In this document: piece after piece, positions 17,181 through 23,932 of the stretch
Numbering within the stretch: position 1 is the stretch's first letter
Layout: every line of letters starts with the position of its first letter
Virus record (IMG/VR): IMGVR_UViG_3300043539_001200
Location: 1 to 44,461 of that record
Source: a virus
Direction: 5' to 3' (one strand)
DNA: 44,461 bases
Notes under the pieces: model-generated
The model's database searches: none
What the model was told of the DNA's origin: nothing
What the model saw: the letters and a program-made list of their open reading frames with translations, nothing else
Made by a program: the position numbers and the translations under genes

Positions 17181-18194
17181 CTACAGGGACATTAAGTAGG
17201 CAGTCGCCTCGCCGGTAGAGTAGTTGATATGTGGTCCGGTCTTCTTGATGAAAAACAGACCGGCATCCATCACGGCCTTGAAAATGGCTGTGGTTTCAAT
17301 GATTTGGTGGGCATCCTTCACCGTGCCAGAAGCTTCCAGTAATTGCCGAAGAAGGCTGTCGGGTCCGCTGAATATACGAGCGCCCATCACGATCTTGTAA
17401 ATGGCGGTCTTGTTCTCTCCGGACTCACCTTCACAGTCTGTGTAGAGGTCGCCTTTGTGGGCGTAGTCCCGCCACCAATGCGGAGTATCAACCAGAAGCC
17501 GATCAGCAATACCATGAGATTCAGGACTGGGGGCACTTCCCCCGGCGTCGGGCCAGACTTTTCCCTTCTCCCGCATGGGATTTCCGAAGGTCACCGACTT
17601 GATCAGATAAGGTTTAAACCAGTGCAGCCTGCCCTGCGGCGGCTTGATGTCATGCTCCCAGCATTCGCTAGTAATAATGGCTCCCTGGCTGTATCCGATG
17701 AAAGCCGCTGCCTTAACACCGTTTTCGATTTCGGGTCGCCATATCTCAATTTGCCGACAAAGCTCCGCTCGCCCTTGGGCCACCGACTTGGCCATGGGAA
17801 ACGGAGTGGCCGGATAACCGATAGGCTGCCACCTGTATCGGGATTCCACCGCACGGGCCACGTCGGCATCAGGTCCGACCCACCAGGGCACGCCCGTTCC
17901 ACACACGGTAAACAGCAACGGCTTCGGCTTAACCGGACGGGGCACAAGCCCCATGACAATCTTCGTCTCGACATTGATGATGCCGGGTAGATATTTGTCT
18001 TTAGGTAGTGCGCCGGAATTGCTGTACCGATTCTGCATATCGGTGACGGCCTGAGCCATTTCCTCGTCATAGAGTGGTGTGTCGGCTAATCCTTTGGCGT
18101 AGCTGAACTTTCGACGCATAAAATTCTTAATGCGACTGATTTCCTCGCCGGAATCACCCAAGCCTAAGCCAACCCACAACCCGCCAATTTTCAT
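17181..18194 (-). CDS. LysB, mycolyl-arabinogalactan esterase
   Basis: A 337-aa protein coupled to the holin-like gene by an ATGA overlap. Residues 1-75 resemble a peptidoglycan-binding helical domain. The rest is an alpha/beta hydrolase with GYSQG (Ser169), a candidate Asp in HKGDLYTD (Asp249) and His322 in GPHINYS. This is the LysB signature: an esterase that frees the mycolic-acid outer layer from arabinogalactan in the last step of lysis. It points to a host with a mycomembrane. It lies in the cassette LysA, holin-like, LysB. Confidence 0.9.
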   Translation of the reverse strand: MKIGGLWVGLGLGDSGEEISRIKNFMRRKFSYAKGLADTPLYDEEMAQAVTDMQNRYSNSGALPKDKYLPGIINVETKIVMGLVPRPVKPKPLLFTVCGTGVPWWVGPDADVARAVESRYRWQPIGYPATPFPMAKSVAQGRAELCRQIEIWRPEIENGVKAAAFIGYSQGAIITSECWEHDIKPPQGRLHWFKPYLIKSVTFGNPMREKGKVWPDAGGSAPSPESHGIADRLLVDTPHWWRDYAHKGDLYTDCEGESGENKTAIYKIVMGARIFSGPDSLLRQLLEASGTVKDAHQIIETTAIFKAVMDAGLFFIKKTGPHINYSTGEATAYLMSL

Positions 18195-18631
18195 GGCTGA
18201 TAGTTGGCGCTGGCGGGATCAGACGGAGTAGCCGCGCTTGTGTCAGAAGGCAATTCGCCACCCATAGAAGAACGGATCGCATCAGCAATAAGATTGCCTC
18301 CAGGGATTGCACCAAGGGCTTCAGTGACTGCTTTGCGGCGAGCTTCCTCGTCAACGGCAAACTGCCTCACAGCGGCTGCTAGCTGTTCAGCAGATGTCCC
18401 GCTAATAAGCAGGGTTCCATTACTACGCTGACGATTGAGGTTGGCCGCTGCCGTACTCAGCCCAGTCAGGCCTAACAGATTGGCAACCGTTGCAATCATG
18501 CCGAATGCTTTATTGGTAGTTTCGGAATCAATGACGTTGGCCAGATTAAGCACCAACAGGGCACCTAGGGCAACCAGACCGACTCCATAAAGCGCCAGTC
18601 GGGCGCGAGGATTATTCTCCAACATCTTCAT
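18191..18631 (-). CDS. holin-like membrane protein
   Basis: A 146-aa protein starting at ATG 18631, which overlaps the LysA stop (ATGA) and has AAGGAAAG upstream. Two hydrophobic segments are visible, about residues 10-32 and 40-62, followed by a charged helical tail. Two membrane segments, a lysis-cassette location and translational coupling to LysA on one side and LysB on the other support a holin that permeabilises the inner membrane. Holins are too diverse to confirm from sequence alone. Confidence 0.7.
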   Translation of the reverse strand: MKMLENNPRARLALYGVGLVALGALLVLNLANVIDSETTNKAFGMIATVANLLGLTGLSTAAANLNRQRSNGTLLISGTSAEQLAAAVRQFAVDEEARRKAVTEALGAIPGGNLIADAIRSSMGGELPSDTSAATPSDPASANYQP

Positions 18632-19791
18632 AAGCTTTCCTTTCCAGAAACTTTGCGCCAAATGTCTTCTAGCAGTTGACGATCCGTGAAATCGCGAGGG
18701 TATTCTTTGGATGGGCTAATCGGCGGCGGAACCGGAACAGGCTTGAAGTGCCCCTGCTGTGACTTGGCTACCTCTCCCCGAAACCAGTTCATATCCAAAT
18801 TGCCTGGGTCCCATTTTCCTTGGCTTCGACCCGCCCATTCTTTGTGGGCAATTACCCTTTCAGACTTGAGTCCCAGTCGGTTAAGAATTGCCGCCACGGT
18901 GTCACGCATAGCAATAATTTGCGGGTCAGGCCAGCGTTCTCTCGTTTGGGTGGCCGGGGTAATGGAGGTGTCCATGGGCCAGGCGCATTCGATGCCTATC
19001 AAGTGAAAGTTTGCGGCACCAGCAGGAATGCCGGGATACTCGCCCATTCCGGCATGCCAACACACTCCCGCAGCCACCACAGTCACGGTGCCGTCAGGGG
19101 CAATGTGCAAGTTTGATAGGGGGCCTGGAAGATCAGGCCGACCTCTGCGAATGGATTCCGCTGTCTCCCTTGCATTTCCGGTGTGATGCACCATTACGCC
19201 CCAGAGGTTTTTGTAATCCCCGTGGCCGTACTGCTGCCATTGGGGTAGCTCTCTGACCTTTATTTTTGATCCCTCATAGGCCTTCAAAACATCAGCTAGC
19301 CAGACAGGGTCGCCGGTCCATCCCACGTTCATCTCCTTGATTGCTGGCGGTTCTAGTGATCCTTGCAGTCGCGGGATTGGGTCTGTTTTCTCTTGTGGCG
19401 CATAACTTTTCGGCATAAAGCTCAAGTGAAGGTGGGGAGCCGTTCCTCCGTTAGTGGTGCTTGACGGGTTGATGGTGCCAATCTGCTGACCGGCCTTGAC
19501 CTTTGCGCCAGAACGAATTTCCGGCAATCGCACAATGTGTCCGTACTCAAACACGCCGCCGCCCTGGCTTTCGTCAGAGTCGATGACCAGCCAGCCTGCC
19601 GGGTCAGGGCCTCCATAGCCCTGAGCGGCCCCGTGGTAGAGGACAGTCCCATCCTGACAAGAGAAGACTTTGCGTCCCGCTGATCCGCCAGGAAATCCGA
19701 AATCTGTGCCAAAGTGAAACCCGCCCTGCCGGGGACCGAAAGGGGAGGTGATTGTGCGCCCATATTCCAACGGCCAATAGCGTTCTGTCAC
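18628..19791 (-). CDS. LysA endolysin: M23 peptidase plus amidase domains
   Basis: A 387-aa protein; the start is GTG at 19791 because AGGAG lies 7 bases upstream, while the earlier in-frame ATG has no ribosome site. Residues 1-135 form an M23 zinc endopeptidase: HFGTD (His26, Asp30) and HLHLS (His120, His122). Residues about 190-335 form an amidase_2 domain: GVMVHHTGN (His202/203), WHAG and an AHKEWAGRSQGKWDPG-like C-terminal motif. The two activities cut peptide cross-links and the muramoyl-alanine bond. There is no signal peptide, so export depends on the holin. Confidence 0.9.
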   Translation of the reverse strand: MTERYWPLEYGRTITSPFGPRQGGFHFGTDFGFPGGSAGRKVFSCQDGTVLYHGAAQGYGGPDPAGWLVIDSDESQGGGVFEYGHIVRLPEIRSGAKVKAGQQIGTINPSSTTNGGTAPHLHLSFMPKSYAPQEKTDPIPRLQGSLEPPAIKEMNVGWTGDPVWLADVLKAYEGSKIKVRELPQWQQYGHGDYKNLWGVMVHHTGNARETAESIRRGRPDLPGPLSNLHIAPDGTVTVVAAGVCWHAGMGEYPGIPAGAANFHLIGIECAWPMDTSITPATQTRERWPDPQIIAMRDTVAAILNRLGLKSERVIAHKEWAGRSQGKWDPGNLDMNWFRGEVAKSQQGHFKPVPVPPPISPSKEYPRDFTDRQLLEDIWRKVSGKESL

Positions 19792-19834
19792 AACAAAACT
19801 CCTTCGCATATATTAGGGGTTCAGTTTGACAAGA

Positions 19835-20311
19835 TTAGATTGGTCTATCTATTTCGGGACGCCACTTTTCATCTCTCCACTTTCTGACAAATTCGGTGTA
19901 GGAGAAGCGCTGGGGAAAATCCAGGGTAATGTCTTTTTCCTCAAGGGTAATGTCCACAAAGGCATGCCATTTGGCGTCTTCAATGAGGTAGGCCTGATTG
20001 ATAAGCTCCATGGTTTCCATGTACTGAAGCCTCTGCTTGACATGCTCCATTTCTTGCGCCAAAGCATTGTAGGCATCGTGATGAGAAACTTTTTTCACAA
20101 TTTTCTCTGCCATAGCTATTATTTCTTTTTGGCTTCGCTCTTCTTTTTCCAAACCCCTTTTGCGCCAATATTTTCCAAAAACAGGAAATATTTTTGCAAA
20201 GCCCTCATAGGCCTCAGAAAGTTTAGCGGAGAAGAAAAAGAAAACCATAAAGAAAACAGCCACAGGGGCAAGCCAAGAAGGAATATGACTTAGAAGATCG
20301 TGACCCTGCAC
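19835..20311 (-). CDS. membrane-anchored protein upstream of LysA
   Basis: A 158-aa protein; GTG at 20311 with a GGGGG SD 7 bases upstream. One N-terminal membrane segment is visible (residues about 12-30, WLAPVAVFFMVFFFFSA), followed by a basic stretch and a long helical, probably coiled-coil region. DNA here is richer in A+T than in the neighbouring genes. The topology (one membrane segment plus a long soluble tail) and position before LysA suggest a second lysis protein or lysis regulator, but no specific family is recognised. Confidence 0.65.
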   Translation of the reverse strand: MQGHDLLSHIPSWLAPVAVFFMVFFFFSAKLSEAYEGFAKIFPVFGKYWRKRGLEKEERSQKEIIAMAEKIVKKVSHHDAYNALAQEMEHVKQRLQYMETMELINQAYLIEDAKWHAFVDITLEEKDITLDFPQRFSYTEFVRKWRDEKWRPEIDRPI

Positions 20312-20332
20312 TAAATTTCCCCCTTTGCTAAA

Positions 20333-21118
20333 TTACTCCATATACATAAATTCTGCGGGGAAATCGGTTGCGCTAGCAGTCTTTATGTTTGCAGACTTGT
20401 TGAATTGCATGGCGTAGGCGCTTGCTCGCTCCTGAGGCACGCTGTTCTCGCGAGAGTAGCGATCAACTGTCAGGCTGTCGCCAGGATGCAAGCCATTGCG
20501 CCGTGCATACTCCATGTAGTGGTCATAGCTATAATCCCTTGCGGCAACACGATATTCGTTCCGCACAGCATCTACGAAGGAAGCCACAAAGGCACGATAC
20601 TGAGAAGCCGGAAGCGAGGATGCCGTGCGCTCAGCGTAATTCTGGGCACGAATTGTCAACTCCCGCAGGTCATCACACTCCTGCTCAGCAATGAAGTGAC
20701 GGGCCTCTGAACGCCCAAGAAGTTCGCGAAGACCGGGAGGAATTTCCTTGTCGCCCCTGTCTTCAAACTTATCCTGATAGTCTTCGGCATACGGAGGACC
20801 AATCAGTTCATCGACGCTGGTGGCCTCGTCCCGGTCAGCAGCAGCCGTCAGCAGGTCACGCCGCAAGCCCTCCAGATCGGCCCTGTCGCCGTCCATCTCG
20901 CGTGCCAGGGCAATGTACTGGCTGCTGGCGTTGCGGCCTGAGAGACGCACTGAGGCGGCTTTACACAAGTTGGAAATCTTCTTGGCCTGGGCAATCCGGC
21001 GGTCTACTGAGTCTGGGGAGCCGCTAAACCAATTCTCGTCGGCGGAATACTTGGCGTAAAGGGAGCCAACGCTTTTCGCGGTGCGTTCGCTGTCAATGGC
21101 ACTAGATTCTCTGAACAT
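20333..21118 (-). CDS. virion-type protein with DWC-like module (261 aa)
   Basis: The start is ATG 21118, with AGGAGG 10 bases upstream; an earlier in-frame ATG at 21139 lacks a site. The 261-aa product is helical and highly charged. Residues about 196-238 (HYMEYARRNGLHPGDSLTVD) match the DWC module of the large virion proteins. RTA/KTA motifs (SERTAKS, ERTASS, IKTASA) are shared with the same proteins, so it probably belongs to the virion or its assembly set although it lies outside the core head genes. Its SD sits in the loop of an 8-bp hairpin. Confidence 0.6.
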   Translation of the reverse strand: MFRESSAIDSERTAKSVGSLYAKYSADENWFSGSPDSVDRRIAQAKKISNLCKAASVRLSGRNASSQYIALAREMDGDRADLEGLRRDLLTAAADRDEATSVDELIGPPYAEDYQDKFEDRGDKEIPPGLRELLGRSEARHFIAEQECDDLRELTIRAQNYAERTASSLPASQYRAFVASFVDAVRNEYRVAARDYSYDHYMEYARRNGLHPGDSLTVDRYSRENSVPQERASAYAMQFNKSANIKTASATDFPAEFMYME

Positions 21119-21157
21119 GGCAGGCTTACCTCCTACCATTTAGGCGAAGAGCCTGCC
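21119..21157 (-). promoter_or_regulatory. hairpin enclosing the ribosome site of the 21118 gene
   Basis: GGCAGGCT (21119-21126) and AGCCTGCC (21150-21157) are a perfect 8-bp inverted repeat directly next to the start codon. The AGGAGG ribosome site lies in the loop. The fold could limit ribosome access to this gene. Confidence 0.45.
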
Positions 21158-21169
21158 CAGGAAACAGGT

Positions 21170-21442
21170 TTATTGTGCCGGTGCCTTCTTGTCTAGCTGG
21201 GGCGCACGGACATACACATACTCTTTTCCAATACCCTCGCGCATGACCTCTTTATCAAACTTGTAGGCGAGAACTCCCAGCTTTTCCCTTAGCTGGTTTT
21301 TCTTCTGTTGTCCCCGAACGGCTTTCACCTTGTCATCGTCAACCAGAGGAACAGCATAATAAATTTCCGGACGTTCTTTCGGGCTAGCGTCAGGGATCAA
21401 CTGACCATCCTGCTCACCGCCATACAGTGCGATATGGGGCAT
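21170..21442 (-). CDS. hypothetical protein (90 aa)
   Basis: A 90-aa protein; ATG at 21442 behind GGGAGG. It begins MPHIALYGGEQDGQLIPD and has a PEIYYAVPLVDDDK segment, then a basic, Gln/Lys-rich middle and a beta-rich end (KEYVYVRAPQL). It has no Cys cluster or membrane segment. Similar small proteins with this opening are common among actinobacteriophages, but I know no function. Translation is probably controlled by the hairpin that captures its Shine-Dalgarno sequence. Confidence 0.7.
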   Translation of the reverse strand: MPHIALYGGEQDGQLIPDASPKERPEIYYAVPLVDDDKVKAVRGQQKKNQLREKLGVLAYKFDKEVMREGIGKEYVYVRAPQLDKKAPAQ

Positions 21443-21444
21443 GG

Positions 21445-21483
21445 AACCACCTCCCTACAATCATTATGTGTCGGGAGGTGGTT
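21445..21483 (-). promoter_or_regulatory. hairpin sequestering the Shine-Dalgarno of the 21442 gene
   Basis: AACCACCTCCC and GGGAGGTGGTT are perfect 11-bp complements separated by 17 bases. On the minus-strand RNA the GGGAGG ribosome site itself forms one arm and is fully paired, 4-5 bases before the ATG. This is a classic arrangement for translational control. Confidence 0.6.
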
Positions 21484-21500
21484 ATCCACATCCAGAGAAT

Positions 21501-21812
21501 CTAATCCTCCAATTCGCGCACCACGGTACGGAATCGCAGCTTTGCCTTGTCCTCCTGGGTGATATGGCCCAGACCCTTGATGAGGTAGCCCTCAGCGTAC
21601 TTGTAGCTGCCCGTGCTGAGAAAAGCCCTGCCCCGCTTGATAACTAGCGTTTGTTTTTTCAAAGTTTTGCAACGCTCGCAACGAAGAATTCGCTCCACGA
21701 TTCGGCCCTTTTGAATCTCTTTGGCCTGGTAGGGCTTCCATGAGTGCATGTAGTCGCGACACTCCAGGTGTTCTTCCAGAACGTCATCAATTGTTTGCTG
21801 TTTGTTTTTCAT
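21501..21812 (-). CDS. small Cys-containing basic protein (103 aa)
   Basis: The start is ATG 21812 (MKNKQQTIDDVLEEHLECRDY) because AGGAAAG lies just upstream; the frame is open further but without a site and across a strongly folded region. The 103-aa product has a Cys at about residue 16 and a CERC motif near residue 45, suggesting a partial zinc ribbon, followed by a basic region and a C-terminal beta/helix part. It could bind nucleic acid. No family is recognised. Confidence 0.65.
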   Translation of the reverse strand: MKNKQQTIDDVLEEHLECRDYMHSWKPYQAKEIQKGRIVERILRCERCKTLKKQTLVIKRGRAFLSTGSYKYAEGYLIKGLGHITQEDKAKLRFRTVVRELED

Positions 21813-21840
21813 TTTTTTCTTTCCTGGTGTGAGTGTGTGG

Positions 21841-21932
21841 CTCTGTTTTCCACAGTACCCCTCAAAGCATTCGACAAACAGAGGGATGCCGGGGAGGGGT
21901 CGTGAGGGATCGCCACCCGCTTCCTCCCCGGC
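21841..21932 (-). promoter_or_regulatory. structured leader with two stem-loops
   Basis: In the 127-base gap before the 21812 gene two perfect inverted repeats follow one another: GCCGGGGAGG/CCTCCCCGGC (21888-21897 and 21923-21932) and CTCTGTTT/AAACAGAG (21841-21848 and 21876-21883). Neither has a long U tract, so an attenuator, RNA-processing site or protein-binding leader is more likely than a simple terminator. Confidence 0.4.
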
Positions 21933-21939
21933 TCCCGGC

Positions 21940-22542
21940 CTATCCCCCGTCGATAATGGTGCGTGCGGCCTGAAGGATGCGAATGACATCGTCCAGGTCG
22001 CTAACAGGAATGCTGTGGTGGTCAGGTGCATCAGCTACGGTCAGTTCAATGACGTTATTGGGCAGAATGGAAATGAGGACATTGCCGGTGCCCAGCCAAT
22101 GGCCGTGCCGAATCTCGCTGGAGATTTTGGCCGGTGCCGGTTTGGCTTTGCGACGAACCTTTTTAGTATAACCAGTTTTTCGTGCCACACCCTTGACCCA
22201 GGTCAGATTTCCCTCCCTCACGTCGGCAGGATCGCTGTTAGTTGCTACCGGCCCGTAGTCAGGGTGGGGGCGAGGGCCTGAAAAGGCTTCCAGCACAATC
22301 TCATCCACCCGGCGAGCTTTCTGCACTGAGCCGTTGCGGAGGGTCACCATAGGCCTGCCAGCCGGATTGAGCGCGACGGCAGGGAAGAATGGAGCCGTCT
22401 TGCCGCCCTTGCGGTCCTTAATGCAGCGCACCCGGCCCATGTCAGAAACCTCGTAGTCGGGATATCCGACTACCGGCTTCCAGTTCTCGACAGTCCCGAC
22501 CTCGTCAAAAAGTGTTGTGCTGGCGGTAAATTCAGTGAACAT
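21940..22542 (-). CDS. NUMOD4-containing protein with degenerate HNH-like part
   Basis: A 200-aa protein; ATG at 22542 behind AAAGGAAAG. Residues about 18-45 (ENWKPVVGYPDYEVSDMGRV) match the NUMOD4 DNA-binding motif of phage HNH homing endonucleases. The following segment (RRVDEIVLEAFSGP...VREGNLTWV) has the shape of the HNH region, but the catalytic Asn-His-x-Asp/Gly stretch is missing. A basic linker and an unrelated C-terminal domain follow. It may be a domesticated DNA-binding protein derived from a homing endonuclease rather than an active nuclease. Confidence 0.7.
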   Translation of the reverse strand: MFTEFTASTTLFDEVGTVENWKPVVGYPDYEVSDMGRVRCIKDRKGGKTAPFFPAVALNPAGRPMVTLRNGSVQKARRVDEIVLEAFSGPRPHPDYGPVATNSDPADVREGNLTWVKGVARKTGYTKKVRRKAKPAPAKISSEIRHGHWLGTGNVLISILPNNVIELTVADAPDHHSIPVSDLDDVIRILQAARTIIDGG

Positions 22543-22693
22543 TTCTTTCCTTTTTCAGGTTGTTTCGGTCGAAAATTCCATCCATGTATCCGATCTGATA
22601 ACCGTCCTCTTTGCCTGCGGCGAATCCAACATACGAGCAGAGTGCGCCGATAAGGACCAGCAGAGCAAAGGTCACCAATACCGTCAGGTCCAT
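22532..22693 (-). CDS. small single-pass membrane protein (53 aa)
   Basis: A 53-aa frame that overlaps the upstream gene by 10 bases and the downstream gene by 11. It begins MDLTVLVTFALLVLIGALCSYVG, a clear N-terminal membrane segment, followed by a short charged tail (KEDGYQIGYMDGIFDRNN). Tight coupling on both sides and the membrane segment support a real gene. Its function is unknown. Confidence 0.65.
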   Translation of the reverse strand: MDLTVLVTFALLVLIGALCSYVGFAAGKEDGYQIGYMDGIFDRNNLKKERNVH

Positions 22694-23073
22694 TTTGTAC
22701 CCACCGCTTTCACTTTTGAGACGGGCAGAGCATCCTCAAGAACAGCCAGCGCCGCGTCATTGGACGGCGCATCCATGGCATCCCGCATCCATTGGGCTGG
22801 CCGGTAAAATATTGTTTTGCTGTTGGAGGGACCGGGGTCGCCGCGCATGTCAGTGACATCAACTTCCTCTGTCACCACCAGGCCACGCTTTTCCAGCCCC
22901 TGGAGCGTGCTGAGGGTCGTGTTGCTGTTCTTCCAGTACCAAGTGCCGGGGTAGGTTCCTCGCTCCAGCAGAGACTTCAGGACGGCGGTCTGGACCCGGC
23001 CCAGCTTGCGTCCCCAGGTATTGACCTTGTCAATCACTATCTGTGAGCGACTGCTGTGTCTGTGCAGGGTCAC
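22684..23073 (-). CDS. winged-helix-like protein (129 aa)
   Basis: A 129-aa protein starting at GTG 23073, a GTGA overlap with the upstream stop, with GGAGG 4 bases before it. Residues about 20-80 (GRVQTAVLKSLLERGTYPG...TTLSTLQGLEKRGLVVTEE) read like a winged helix-turn-helix with its wing. It may act as a DNA-binding regulator. The basic N-terminus fits this. No specific family is assigned. Confidence 0.65.
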   Translation of the reverse strand: MTLHRHSSRSQIVIDKVNTWGRKLGRVQTAVLKSLLERGTYPGTWYWKNSNTTLSTLQGLEKRGLVVTEEVDVTDMRGDPGPSNSKTIFYRPAQWMRDAMDAPSNDAALAVLEDALPVSKVKAVGTKWT

Positions 23074-23378
23074 GAACCCTCCAGGGGCACAAGCACTTTG
23101 ACCTCCTGTGCAGATACGAAACCCGTTGGGACACTGCGGATTACCGGACCAACCACACCGGCCCTCTGGAGAGAGTCCAGCAGGCCCTCGTTCTCCGACC
23201 AGCTTTTGATGAACACGTTCCCGTCATCCGGCAGCACATCCAGGGCTACCGTGGCGACGGCCAGCGACTCGCCGGTCGTGCTTTCCAGCAGCAGCGCCGT
23301 GCTGCCATTGGGGTAGGTTGCCCGTTTGATGACGGCCTCACCGTTGATGTAGGGGGCGTCCAGATGCACCGTACTCAT
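23070..23378 (-). CDS. DUF4313-like hypothetical protein (102 aa)
   Basis: A 102-aa protein; ATG at 23378 overlaps the upstream stop. The sequence YPNGSTALLLES...VFIKSWSENEGLLDSL...VPTGFV resembles DUF4313, a small family seen on plasmids and phages whose hallmark is a WSENEG-type motif. The fold is probably compact alpha/beta. The biochemical role of the family is unknown to me. It is the second gene after the strong promoter at 23.86 kb. Confidence 0.7.
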   Translation of the reverse strand: MSTVHLDAPYINGEAVIKRATYPNGSTALLLESTTGESLAVATVALDVLPDDGNVFIKSWSENEGLLDSLQRAGVVGPVIRSVPTGFVSAQEVKVLVPLEGS

Positions 23379-23728
23379 GCGTTCGCTCCCTCTTCTGCTG
23401 CCGCTGCTGCGGCCTGGTCCAGAATGTCTTCCAGGGTGGTGGTGCCGACATAGCGCAAGTAGATGTCGCCGTTGCGAGCCTCAAACTCAAACTCGTCGCC
23501 GGGGAAACTGCCCAGGCGAGACTTCCGGAGTTGGTAGATGGTTGTCTTTGTTTGGGACGGATACTTCGCCCACCGGCCTGGATTCTCCCGCAGGCTGTCG
23601 GCAAAGTCGGCATACTTGCCCCGGTATTTTTTGCGCGGTGACTGTTCCGGCAATTCTTCGACGAATTCGGGAATCAGCGGTGTTGCCGAAACCTCTTCCA
23701 CCACATCATTTTTCGTTGGCTTGGCCAC
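23375..23728 (-). CDS. first gene of the leftward late block, conserved phage protein (117 aa)
   Basis: A 117-aa protein; GTG at 23728 with AGAGGAAG 6 bases upstream. A basic segment (SPRKKYRGKYADFADSLRENPG) is followed by RWAKYPS and a beta-rich end (DIYLRYVG) and an Ala-rich helix. Many actinobacteriophages encode proteins of this type early in a transcription unit. DNA binding is plausible but unproven. It is the first gene behind the TTGACA promoter and a small hairpin. Confidence 0.7.
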   Translation of the reverse strand: MAKPTKNDVVEEVSATPLIPEFVEELPEQSPRKKYRGKYADFADSLRENPGRWAKYPSQTKTTIYQLRKSRLGSFPGDEFEFEARNGDIYLRYVGTTTLEDILDQAAAAAAEEGANA

Positions 23729-23747
23729 TTACTTCTTCCTCTCGTTA

Positions 23748-23765
23748 TGTCGGCTTTTTCCGACA
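23748..23765 (-). promoter_or_regulatory. small hairpin in the leader of the 23728 gene
   Basis: TGTCGG and CCGACA form a 6-bp stem around CTTTTT just upstream of the ribosome site. It may be an operator or a transcript-stabilising hairpin. Confidence 0.35.
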
Positions 23766-23849
23766 AGGCTTTCATTCACTTTCAACATACTGGGGGCGTT
23801 TCCTATTCCATTGACCTGCAATGAATCTCAGGTCTAGTAGGAATCCACA

Positions 23850-23879
23850 GAATTACTACACATATGTCGCCCCTGTCAA
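23850..23879 (-). promoter_or_regulatory. SigA-type leftward promoter
   Basis: On the minus strand a perfect TTGACA (23874-23879) is followed 18 bases later by TAATTC (23850-23855). It lies in a 204-base gene-free region, about 120 bases before the first gene of the leftward block that leads to the lysis and structural genes. Confidence 0.6.
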
Positions 23880-23899
23880 CTATGAAATTTTACTAAGAA

Positions 23900-23919
23900 G
23901 CCGGGGACGAATCCCCGGC
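23900..23919 (-). terminator. terminator after the 450-aa gene
   Basis: GCCGGGGA and TCCCCGGC form a perfect 8-bp stem with a four-base CGAA loop, 14 bases past the stop of the upstream gene. The minus-strand tail TTCTTAGTAAAATTT is moderately U-rich. It separates the accessory gene block from the late block. Confidence 0.65.
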
Positions 23920-23932
23920 CTCTTTTTCCCGC

